Source of the DNA: an uncultured Clostridia bacterium
GTDB taxonomy: Bacteria > Bacillota_A > Clostridia > Oscillospirales > Acutalibacteraceae
Reading direction: 5' to 3'
Length of the DNA stretch: 8,698 bases
NCBI GenBank assembly: GCA_937891215.1
Contig: CALAEU010000115.1
Coordinates: forward strand, 1 to 8,698
This document shows, piece by piece, positions 1 through 6,250 of this stretch. Positions within the stretch are counted from its first letter, which is position 1; each line of letters opens with the position of its first letter. The notes beneath the pieces are model-generated. The model saw nothing but the letters and a program-made list of their open reading frames with translations, had not been told where the DNA came from and ran no database searches. A program made the translations under genes and the position numbers.

Positions 1-2
1 AT

Positions 3-236
3 GAATATGTTGATAGACTTACTTCATATATCTTAGATATTTGTAACTTATTTAGACCAAATAGAATTGTTATTGGTGGCGGAATATCTTATGCTAGTGA
101 AATTATAGATATGGTTGCTAGAAATTGTAGAAGGCTTGAGTATGGATATAGAAATAGTCCTAAAGTAGATATTCTGGCTGCCCAACTAGGTAATCAAGCG
201 GGTATGCTTGGCGGATATGTTTGTGTTGAAGAAGAA
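3..236 (+). other. C-terminal segment of a ROK-family sugar kinase/regulator within the chimeric frame
   Basis: The first 78 visible residues contain RPNRIVIGGGIS (19-30) and, near the end, AAQLGNQAGMLGG (59-71). These match the conserved C-terminal lobe of ROK proteins (glucokinase, fructokinase and NagC-type), where a 'dP..IviGGG' strand is followed by 'a.LGn.AG..Ga'. In a normal ROK protein the chain ends soon after this, as it seems to here around residue 78. The N-terminal part, including the DxGxT phosphate loop and the zinc-binding cysteine motif, lies outside the window, so kinase and repressor cannot be told apart. ROK genes are not part of the usual rsmB-rlmN neighbourhood. Confidence 0.8.
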
Positions 237-1058
237 TTGACATATAAAGATATTGAAGATACTGCTGAAGAGCAGGTAAGTACAGAGTTTAATTCTCAAC
301 TAGATAATATTAGCCTACTAGATAGTATTACTAGAAGTTTGGATATGAATAACTCCTTTAATCCTGGATTAAGTTCAGTTAATACTGTAGATAATAGTGA
401 TTTCACTGAAGAATCTAATGGTCAATATGTTAACAGTGTTCTTGAAGATATATCTTCACAAATTTGTGTTTCAGAATTAGGACTTAAAGAAAACGATAAA
501 TTTATTGATATTTGCAGTGCACCTGGTGGTAAAAGTTTTACCGCTGCACAGTATATGAACAATAAAGGGACAATTTATTCTTGCGATATTCATTCACACA
601 GAGTTCAACTTATTAAGTCGGGTGCAGAAAGATTAGGGTTAACTTGTATAGTACCAACTGAAAATGATGCGACAGTTTTCAATGAGAAATTTATAAATGC
701 AGATTGTGTTTTATGCGATGTTCCTTGTTCAGGTTTGGGTATTATTGGTAAAAAACCTGAAATTAAATATAAGTCGCTTGATGAAACTAAAGAATTGATT
801 CCTATTCAAAAACAAATTTTGATGACTGCTTCACAGTATGTAAAAAAAGGTGGAACACTTATTTATTCTACTTGTTCAATCAATCCGAATGAAAATAGAA
901 AAGTCTGTGATTGGTTTTTGAAAGAAAATGAAGAATTTAAAACTATTAAGGTTGCACCGGATATTCAGAGATGCATTTATGAAGGTGATTACCTGACTTT
1001 AACACCGCATATAAATAACTGTGACGGATTTTTTATAGCAAAATTTATAAGGATATAA
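3..1058 (+). CDS. rsmB: Chimeric frame, 5' partial: ROK-kinase C-terminus + linker + catalytic domain of RsmB (16S rRNA m5C967 methyltransferase)
   Basis: The frame is open from the window edge, giving 351 visible residues; the ATG at 111 lies inside the ROK part and is probably not a true start. Residues 149-351 match the SAM-dependent methyltransferase half of RsmB, which makes m5C967 in 16S rRNA. Visible are DISSQ (149-153), the SAM loop CSAPGGKSF (171-179), DVPCSGLG (239-246) and STCSI (289-293). Both catalytic cysteines of the RsmB/NOL1 family, C242 and C291, are present. The NusB-like and RNA-binding N-terminal domains expected of a roughly 430-450 residue RsmB are missing. In their place are a ROK-kinase C-terminus (1-78) and a 70-residue low-complexity linker. 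A 10-bp gap separates the frame from rlmN, its usual neighbour, so the RsmB assignment is firm. Whether the fusion is real, a rearrangement or an assembly error cannot be told here. Confidence 0.8.
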   Translation, partial: EYVDRLTSYILDICNLFRPNRIVIGGGISYASEIIDMVARNCRRLEYGYRNSPKVDILAAQLGNQAGMLGGYVCVEEELTYKDIEDTAEEQVSTEFNSQLDNISLLDSITRSLDMNNSFNPGLSSVNTVDNSDFTEESNGQYVNSVLEDISSQICVSELGLKENDKFIDICSAPGGKSFTAAQYMNNKGTIYSCDIHSHRVQLIKSGAERLGLTCIVPTENDATVFNEKFINADCVLCDVPCSGLGIIGKKPEIKYKSLDETKELIPIQKQILMTASQYVKKGGTLIYSTCSINPNENRKVCDWFLKENEEFKTIKVAPDIQRCIYEGDYLTLTPHINNCDGFFIAKFIRI

Positions 1059-1068
1059 ATAGAAATAT

Positions 1069-2127
1069 ATGGAAAAACGCGATATAGTATCATATTCACT
1101 TGATGAATTAAAAGAACAAATTAAAGAACTTGGATTACCACAATTCAGAGCAACACAAATATATGACTGGATACATAAAAAGGGTGCAGTATCTTTTTAT
1201 GAAATGACTAATATAGGCAAACAATTACAAGATAAATTAAATGACAATTTTGTAATTTTTAGTTGTTCTATTGAAAAAAAGTTGGTTTCAAGGTATGATA
1301 ATACAGTAAAGTATCTTTTTAAGTTGCCGGATGAAGAATACCTCGAATGTGTAGTTATGGATTACAAGTATGGTCTTACTATTTGCGTTTCTACACAGGT
1401 TGGTTGTAAAATGGGTTGTTCGTTCTGTGCATCAGGTATTGGTGGGTTTAAAAGACATTTAGTGCCATCTGAAATATTAGGGCAGATTTATGCTGCACAA
1501 CGTGATTTAGGTGTAAGAATTTCAAGAATAGTTTTAATGGGAATGGGCGAACCACTTGATAATTACGATAATGTTATTAAGTTTTTAAAGCTTGTTTCAG
1601 ATGAAAATGGGCTAAATATTGGTATGCGTCATATTTCACTTTCTACAAGTGGTATTGTACCAAGAATATACGATTTACTTGATTTGAATTTACAACTAAC
1701 ATTATCGGTTTCGTTACATGCACCAAATAATGAAATTAGGTCGAAAATAATGCCTGTTAATAATAAATGGGATGTTGATGAACTTTTAAATGCGTGTAAA
1801 GCTTATGCAGATAAAACTTCAAGGCGAATTTCATTTGAATATGCAATGATTAAGGGTATTAATGATACGCCTGATTGTGCAAGAGAACTTTCAAAGAAAT
1901 TAAAAGGTTTTTTATGTCACGTGAACTTAATTCCTGCAAATGAAGTACCTGAAAAAGGGCACGAACGAAGTGATGATAATAACATCAATGCTTTTAAAGA
2001 TATATTAGAGAAAAATGGTCTTGCAGTTACTATAAGAAGAACATTAGGTAGCGATATTAATGCTTCTTGTGGTCAGTTAAGACGAGAAAAACTATCAGAA
2101 ACGAGAGGTGAACGCAGTGGTAATTAA
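1069..2127 (+). CDS. rlmN: RlmN, dual-specificity 23S rRNA (A2503-C2) / tRNA (A37-C2) methyltransferase, radical SAM
   Basis: Full-length protein of 352 residues, normal for the family. RlmN methylates C2 of A2503 in 23S rRNA and of A37 in some tRNAs by radical SAM chemistry, supporting translational fidelity. The 4Fe-4S motif CxxxCxxC is C113, C117 and C120, in QVGCKMGCSFCAS. GMGEP (158-162) is the SAM-binding segment. The two further cysteines of the mechanism are present: C106, equivalent to E. coli C118, and C334 in SDINASCGQLRR, equivalent to the methyl-carrying C355. An N-terminal helical domain (about 1-95) precedes the barrel. The ATG at 1069 is the first start after an in-frame stop at 1060-1062. 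Its ribosome binding site is poor (AAGGA at 1049-1053, 15 nt away), suggesting dependence on translation of the gene before it. The 3' end overlaps stp. Confidence 0.96.
   Translation: MEKRDIVSYSLDELKEQIKELGLPQFRATQIYDWIHKKGAVSFYEMTNIGKQLQDKLNDNFVIFSCSIEKKLVSRYDNTVKYLFKLPDEEYLECVVMDYKYGLTICVSTQVGCKMGCSFCASGIGGFKRHLVPSEILGQIYAAQRDLGVRISRIVLMGMGEPLDNYDNVIKFLKLVSDENGLNIGMRHISLSTSGIVPRIYDLLDLNLQLTLSVSLHAPNNEIRSKIMPVNNKWDVDELLNACKAYADKTSRRISFEYAMIKGINDTPDCARELSKKLKGFLCHVNLIPANEVPEKGHERSDDNNINAFKDILEKNGLAVTIRRTLGSDINASCGQLRREKLSETRGERSGN
2106..2111 (+). promoter_or_regulatory. Ribosome binding site deciding the stp start
   Basis: AGGTGA lies 5 nt before the GTG at 2117, within the last codons of rlmN. 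The alternative GTG at 2108 has only GAGAG directly abutting it, with no usable spacing. The 2117 start is therefore preferred, giving an 11-bp overlap with rlmN and likely translational coupling. Confidence 0.6.
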
Positions 2128-2842
2128 ATCTTTTACAGATACGGGTAGAGTCCGTGAAATGAATCAGGATGCTTTCAAAACAGGATTTTTTAAAGAGAGT
2201 GGTGCCTGGGCTGTTGTTTGTGATGGTATGGGTGGTGTAAAAGGTGGCCAGATTGCAAGTGAAATCTGCGTTAACGAGGTTTCAAAACATATTGAAAAAG
2301 GTTACAGGAAAAATATGAGTATGAAATCTGTAAAAAATTTACTGGTTTCTGCTATTACTGCTGCAAATATAAAAGTTTTTGAAACTGCAGAAGACAATAA
2401 AGAATATTTTGGTATGGGCACTACTGTTGTTGCTTTAGTTATTTTAAATGGTTTTGCTGCGGTTGCTCATGTTGGGGACAGTCGTGCATATTTTATATCT
2501 GATGAAATAAAGCAGATTACTCGCGACCACTCAGTTGTTCAATACCTTATTGATATTGGGCGTATTACACCAGAACAAGCCAGAACACATCCTGACAGAA
2601 ATGTTATAACCCGTGCGGTTGGTGTTAGTTCTGAAGTAGATATTGATGTTGAAATCATCCCGATAAATCAGGGACAGAAAATTTTAATTTGTACTGATGG
2701 TCTTTATGAATATGTTTCCGATAGTGAAATGTTTGATATTATTAAAAACCCAGATATTGAGGAACCTGCCAAATTACTTTTAGATATGGCAAATAATGCT
2801 GGGGGAAAGGATAATATAACAGTAGTAACTGTTGAGGGTTGA
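2117..2842 (+). CDS. stp: Stp/PrpC, PP2C-type Ser/Thr phosphoprotein phosphatase
   Basis: Protein of 241 residues when started at GTG 2117 (244 if GTG 2108 is used), typical of the bacterial single-domain PPM/PP2C family. It removes phosphate from Ser/Thr residues phosphorylated by the adjacent kinase and can dephosphorylate the kinase itself. The motif series is complete: VREMNQD (12-18), CDGMGG (35-40), GMGTT (99-103), HVGDSRAY (118-125), TRDHS (135-139), RNVITRAVG (161-169), CTDGL (192-196) and GGKDNITVV (229-237). The metal-binding acidic residues D18, D36, D194 and D232 are all present, so an active Mn/Mg-dependent enzyme is expected. There is no signal peptide or membrane segment; it is cytosolic. 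It lies 4 bp before prkC, the standard Firmicutes phosphatase-kinase pair. The symbol prpC is also in use. Confidence 0.95.
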   Translation: MVIKSFTDTGRVREMNQDAFKTGFFKESGAWAVVCDGMGGVKGGQIASEICVNEVSKHIEKGYRKNMSMKSVKNLLVSAITAANIKVFETAEDNKEYFGMGTTVVALVILNGFAAVAHVGDSRAYFISDEIKQITRDHSVVQYLIDIGRITPEQARTHPDRNVITRAVGVSSEVDIDVEIIPINQGQKILICTDGLYEYVSDSEMFDIIKNPDIEEPAKLLLDMANNAGGKDNITVVTVEG

Positions 2843-2846
2843 TATT

Positions 2847-5135
2847 ATGGAAAATTATGTTGGTAAAAGATTAGATGGTCGTTACGAAATACAAGATATT
2901 ATTGGTGTGGGTGGTATGGCTGTAGTTTACAAAGCCTACGACAGTATTGACGACAGAATCGTTGCGATTAAAGTTTTAAAAGAAGAATATTTAGCAAAAG
3001 AAGAATTTAGACGAAGATTCAAAAATGAATCCAAAGCAATTGCAATTCTTTCTCACCCTAATATTGTTAAAGTTTACGATGTCAGTTTCGGTGACAGATT
3101 GCAATATATTGTTATGGAGCATGTTGAGGGTATTACTCTTAAAGAATATATTGAACAATGTGGTGTTGTAAACTGGAATGAAGCGTTGTTTTTCATTATA
3201 CAGATTTTGCGTGCGTTACAACACGCCCACGACAAAGGTATTGTTCACCGTGATGTTAAACCACAGAATATTATGCTTCTTGATAATGGTCTTATAAAAG
3301 TTACAGACTTTGGTATTGCAAGATTCAGTCGTGGCGAAACAAGAACAATAACTGAAAAAGCAATTGGTTCTGTACACTATATAAGTCCTGAACAAGCAAA
3401 AGGTCAACTTACTGATGAAAAGGCTGATATTTATTCAGTTGGTGTAGTTCTTTATGAAATGCTTACTGGTAAATTACCGTTTGATGCTGATAATGCAGTT
3501 TCAGTTGCTTTAATGCAATTGCAGGTTGATGCTGAACCATTAAGGAGTATTAATCCGGATATTCCTATTGGTTTTGAACAAATTACGTTAAAGGCAATGC
3601 AGAAAAACACCCGTGACCGTTATCAGTCAGTTTCTGAAATGCTTCTTGATTTAGAAGAATTTAAAATGAATCCTAATATCAAGTTTGATTATCAGAACTA
3701 TTTTGTTGATGATGAACCAACAAGATATATTGGGAAAATTCAGGAGAAAACTATTCCTGTTGACAGACAACCGACTGGTGAATATAAGCCCATTAGACCT
3801 TCTGATTACGAAGATAATGCTTATGAAAACGAATATCAAAATGAATTGTCTCGTAAATCATCAACTATAGAAAAAACTAAAGTTGATAATAGTAAAACTG
3901 CTAAAAAGAATTTCACTGTAATTCTTGGTGTAGTTTTTGCATTTATGTTGATTCTTGCTATTGTTTTGGGGATTTTTATAAAAAATGGAACACTTACTAT
4001 TGGTGGTAAAAGGGTTGAGGTAGAGAGTTTTATTGGTAATGATTATGTAGAAGATATTAAATATAATTCAGAATACGATGGTGTATATATTTTTGAAGTT
4101 GTTTATGTTGCATCTTCTGATTTTCCTGAAGGTACAGTTACTGACCAGGATCCCAAAGCAGGTGATTCATTAGCTAAAGGTGGCGTTGTAAAACTTTATG
4201 TTGCAAAATCAGGTGAAGGAAAAATTATTCCTGATTTTACGAATTATAACTATAAAGCGGCACGTGATACTTTGGAATCTATGGGGTTTGTTGTAACATT
4301 ACAAGCAACAGAAAATGATGCAGTTCAAGTTGGTAATGTTATAAGTACAAATCCGGCAGCGAATACGAGTGTATTAGAAGGTTCAACAATTACGGTCTAT
4401 TATGCTGTTGATACAAGTGCTGAAACACAGTTTAAAATGCCTAATTTAGAAGGTTTATCTTTAGAAGAAGCAAAACTTTTAATTGAAAAGAATGAACTTG
4501 TTGTTTCTAAAATTGAAACAGTAGACAGTAGTATTGCTTCAAATTATGTTGTAAGTCAATCACCGGCTGATGGCTCACCAGTAAGAAAAGGTGATTCGGT
4601 TATTATTACAATAAGTTCTGGTTATGTTTCAAGTGAAGTAAGTATAAATTTGCCTGCAAATGTTGGTGTATTAAGTGTCAGAGCAACTGTTGACGGTTCT
4701 GAAACATTCAATCAACTTATTGATAGCGATTCTTATTCAACTTATGCAGTAAGTGTTAAGGGCAATACAGCAAAATCAGAAATTAAGATTTATATTGATA
4801 ATTGTCTTTATTATGAAGCGATTGGTGACTTTACAAAAGATAATGTGAAAATTTCTAATGCAAACACATATGCTGTGTCATTTTATAAAAATGTTGTTGG
4901 TATGAATGAATTAGATGCAATAACTGCTCTTAATAATCTTGGGTACAGAACTATTCAGATAAATCGTGAATTAAGTTCACAACCAGTAGGAACAGTTATA
5001 GCTCAGTCACCATCTTTTGAATCAGCTCCTCATGTTGATACAAGTGCAACAGTAATTCTGACTGTTTCTAAAGGTATGAGTGAAGATACAAGTTCTGGTG
5101 CCAATTCATTTAATGATTTGGAAGGCGTAAATTGA
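2847..5135 (+). CDS. prkC: PrkC/Stk, membrane Ser/Thr protein kinase with extracellular PASTA repeats
   Basis: Protein of 762 residues from ATG 2847, chosen because GAGGGT (2834-2839) sits 7 nt upstream; an in-frame TTG at 2832 would only add five residues inside stp. The kinase domain (about 13-275) has the glycine loop GVGGMAVV (20-27), K42 in VAIKVL, HRDVKPQN (134-141), DFG (154-156), a Thr-rich activation segment (165-169) and SPEQAKG (180-186), so it should be active. A polar juxtamembrane linker (about 280-354) leads to one transmembrane helix (about 355-378). Outside are PASTA-like units at roughly 390-455 (divergent), 458-523, 528-592 and 676-743, which in this family bind muropeptides or lipid II. 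A beta-rich non-PASTA insert (about 593-672) precedes the last unit. Known roles in Firmicutes are control of growth, cell-wall metabolism and spore germination; known substrates include RsgA, encoded next. Confidence 0.95.
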   Translation: MENYVGKRLDGRYEIQDIIGVGGMAVVYKAYDSIDDRIVAIKVLKEEYLAKEEFRRRFKNESKAIAILSHPNIVKVYDVSFGDRLQYIVMEHVEGITLKEYIEQCGVVNWNEALFFIIQILRALQHAHDKGIVHRDVKPQNIMLLDNGLIKVTDFGIARFSRGETRTITEKAIGSVHYISPEQAKGQLTDEKADIYSVGVVLYEMLTGKLPFDADNAVSVALMQLQVDAEPLRSINPDIPIGFEQITLKAMQKNTRDRYQSVSEMLLDLEEFKMNPNIKFDYQNYFVDDEPTRYIGKIQEKTIPVDRQPTGEYKPIRPSDYEDNAYENEYQNELSRKSSTIEKTKVDNSKTAKKNFTVILGVVFAFMLILAIVLGIFIKNGTLTIGGKRVEVESFIGNDYVEDIKYNSEYDGVYIFEVVYVASSDFPEGTVTDQDPKAGDSLAKGGVVKLYVAKSGEGKIIPDFTNYNYKAARDTLESMGFVVTLQATENDAVQVGNVISTNPAANTSVLEGSTITVYYAVDTSAETQFKMPNLEGLSLEEAKLLIEKNELVVSKIETVDSSIASNYVVSQSPADGSPVRKGDSVIITISSGYVSSEVSINLPANVGVLSVRATVDGSETFNQLIDSDSYSTYAVSVKGNTAKSEIKIYIDNCLYYEAIGDFTKDNVKISNANTYAVSFYKNVVGMNELDAITALNNLGYRTIQINRELSSQPVGTVIAQSPSFESAPHVDTSATVILTVSKGMSEDTSSGANSFNDLEGVN

Positions 5136-6022
5136 TGTCTGAAAAAATTTTAAAAGGAATTATAATAAAAGGTATTGGTGGCTTTTATTATATTGAAGCT
5201 GATGGTGATATTTATGAATGTAAAGCACGTGGTGCTTTCAGGAAGAAGAAAGTATCACCATTAGCAGGTGATAATGTAATTATAACTGTACGCGAAAATG
5301 GTGAAAATACAATAGATGAAATAGAAGAACGCAAAAATTTTCTTGTTCGTCCACCAGTTGCTAATGTTGACACTTTAGTTATTGTTTCGTCTGTTAAAGA
5401 GCCTGTTCCAAGCCTTACTGTCATTGACAGATTAACTGCTATTGCGGTGAGCAAAAATATAAAACCCTGCATAGTTTTCTCTAAAAGTGATTTGGGGGAT
5501 ACAAAAGAACTTGAAGAAGTTTATAAAAAATCAGGTATTGATGTTTGCTCAGTATGCTGTAAAACAGGTGAAGGTGTTGAAACAGTTAAATCAATGATTA
5601 AAGGCGGTATTACTGTTTTCACAGGGAATACGGGTGTTGGTAAATCTTCACTTTTAAACTGTATCGATTCTCGTTTTTCAATTGAAACAGGGGAGGTCAG
5701 CAGTAAATTAGGAAGAGGAAGACATACAACAAGAGATGTTACTCTTCACAAAATACAAGATTTTTATGTTGCTGATACACCTGGGTTCTCTTCTTTGGAT
5801 ATTGAAAGTGGCGAGTTAATTATGAAAGATGATTTGCCGTATTGTTTCCCTGAATTCAATACTTATTTAGGTAAATGCCGTTTTTCCAGTTGTACTCATA
5901 CTGTTGATAAAGGTTGTAAAATAGTGGAAGCAGTAAAAAATGGTGAAATTCACAGTAGCAGACACAATAGTTATATTACAATGTATAATGAAGTTAAAAA
6001 TATCAAAGAATGGCAACTGTAA
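5135..6022 (+). CDS. rsgA: RsgA, circularly permuted GTPase for 30S ribosomal subunit maturation
   Basis: Protein of 295 residues, normal for RsgA/YloQ/CpgA. It binds the maturing 30S subunit and hydrolyses GTP to check the decoding centre. An OB-fold (about 1-70) precedes a GTPase with permuted motif order G4-G1-G2-G3. G4 is SKSD (116-119), a change from the usual NKxD. G1 is GNTGVGKSS (164-172), G2 is in GRGRHTT (193-199) and G3 is DTPGF (214-218). The C-terminal zinc motif is C248, C253, H255 and C261. The ATG at 5135 overlaps the prkC stop by one base (TGATG), with GGAAGG at 5120-5125 as ribosome binding site; a TTG at 5132 would add one residue. PrkC is known to phosphorylate this GTPase in Bacillus subtilis. 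The usual next genes, rpe and thiN, are absent. Confidence 0.96.
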   Translation: MSEKILKGIIIKGIGGFYYIEADGDIYECKARGAFRKKKVSPLAGDNVIITVRENGENTIDEIEERKNFLVRPPVANVDTLVIVSSVKEPVPSLTVIDRLTAIAVSKNIKPCIVFSKSDLGDTKELEEVYKKSGIDVCSVCCKTGEGVETVKSMIKGGITVFTGNTGVGKSSLLNCIDSRFSIETGEVSSKLGRGRHTTRDVTLHKIQDFYVADTPGFSSLDIESGELIMKDDLPYCFPEFNTYLGKCRFSSCTHTVDKGCKIVEAVKNGEIHSSRHNSYITMYNEVKNIKEWQL

Positions 6023-6047
6023 CACTTTTTCATATTTCTCATATTAT
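6019..6047 (+). promoter_or_regulatory. Candidate promoter for spoVM
   Basis: GTAACA (6019-6024; 4 of 6 to the vegetative -35) and TATTAT (6042-6047; 5 of 6 to the -10) are 17 bp apart. The same stretch also reads as a weak sporulation sigma-E site: TAACACT at 6020-6026 and CATATTAT at 6040-6047, 13 bp apart. Transcription would begin near 6054 and leave a short leader containing the ribosome binding site. The region is AT-rich, so chance matches are likely. SpoVM is sigma-E controlled in Bacillus subtilis, which is the reason for looking here. Confidence 0.25.
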
Positions 6048-6075
6048 GTAGTAAACTTTATTAGGAGTGAGAGTT

Positions 6076-6153
6076 ATGAAAGTTGTAGTTTGGCGTAGTC
6101 CTAAGGCATTCAGAGGTATTTTAAAATTAATGTTTGGAATTAAAGATGATTGA
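6076..6153 (+). CDS. spoVM: SpoVM, spore coat anchoring micro-protein (25 residues)
   Basis: A 25-codon gene with a strong ribosome binding site, AGGAG at 6063-6067, 8 nt before the ATG. The peptide begins MKVVVWRSPK and ends LMFGIKDD. Recalled against the 26-residue Bacillus subtilis SpoVM, it aligns without gaps and shares M1, K2, P9, K10, G14, I15, M19 and G21, with conservative changes at R7, L16, K17 and F20. P9 is the residue known to shape the helix for curved-membrane recognition. The rest is a basic amphipathic helix ending in a charged tail, as in the family. SpoVM marks the convex forespore surface and anchors SpoIVA, starting coat assembly in the mother cell. In Firmicutes the gene usually lies shortly after the prkC-rsgA group, which supports the call. 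W6 replaces the aliphatic residue of B. subtilis. A hairpin terminator starts 5 bp after the stop codon. Confidence 0.85.
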   Translation: MKVVVWRSPKAFRGILKLMFGIKDD

Positions 6154-6158
6154 TACAT

Positions 6159-6206
6159 AAAAGGAACAGTCAGACAACAAAATCAGTTGTCTGACTGTTC
6201 CTTTTT
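6159..6206. terminator. Bidirectional intrinsic terminator between spoVM and the GH2 gene
   Basis: The arms 6159-6178 and 6186-6205 are perfectly complementary over 20 bp, with a 7-nt loop (6179-6185). On the + strand the stem ends in a run of five T; on the - strand it ends in CCTTTT followed by a T-rich stretch. It sits between convergent genes, 5 bp after spoVM and about 45 bp beyond the GH2 stop, and so can end transcription from both sides. Confidence 0.93.
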
Positions 6207-6250
6207 GAGATGAGAAATTTGTAAAGAGATTTGATTGATTATTTGTCGAT

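Noticed and set aside
26..456. Shared 9-mer ATATATCTT at 26-34 and 448-456 as a possible recombination seam for the ROK/RsmB join
   Set aside because: The first copy lies well inside the ROK coding part, not at its end, and such AT-rich 9-mers arise by chance. Flanking bases do not match.
3216..3407. Open frame of about 63 codons on the - strand inside prkC
   Set aside because: It lies opposite the well-conserved kinase domain and has no ribosome binding site or family resemblance; it is a shadow of the real gene. The same applies to the short frames at 3651-3870 and 5212-5472.
4233..5075. Repeated sequence within prkC as a possible DNA repeat or array
   Set aside because: The repetition is at protein level only (PASTA units), with divergent DNA and no regular spacer, so it is neither a CRISPR array nor a DNA repeat.
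6030..6057. Alternative sigma-E promoter for spoVM, with TCATATT (6030-6036) as a perfect -35
   Set aside because: The matching -10 position (6050-6057) has only about 5 of 8 matches, and transcription would start inside the spoVM ribosome binding site.
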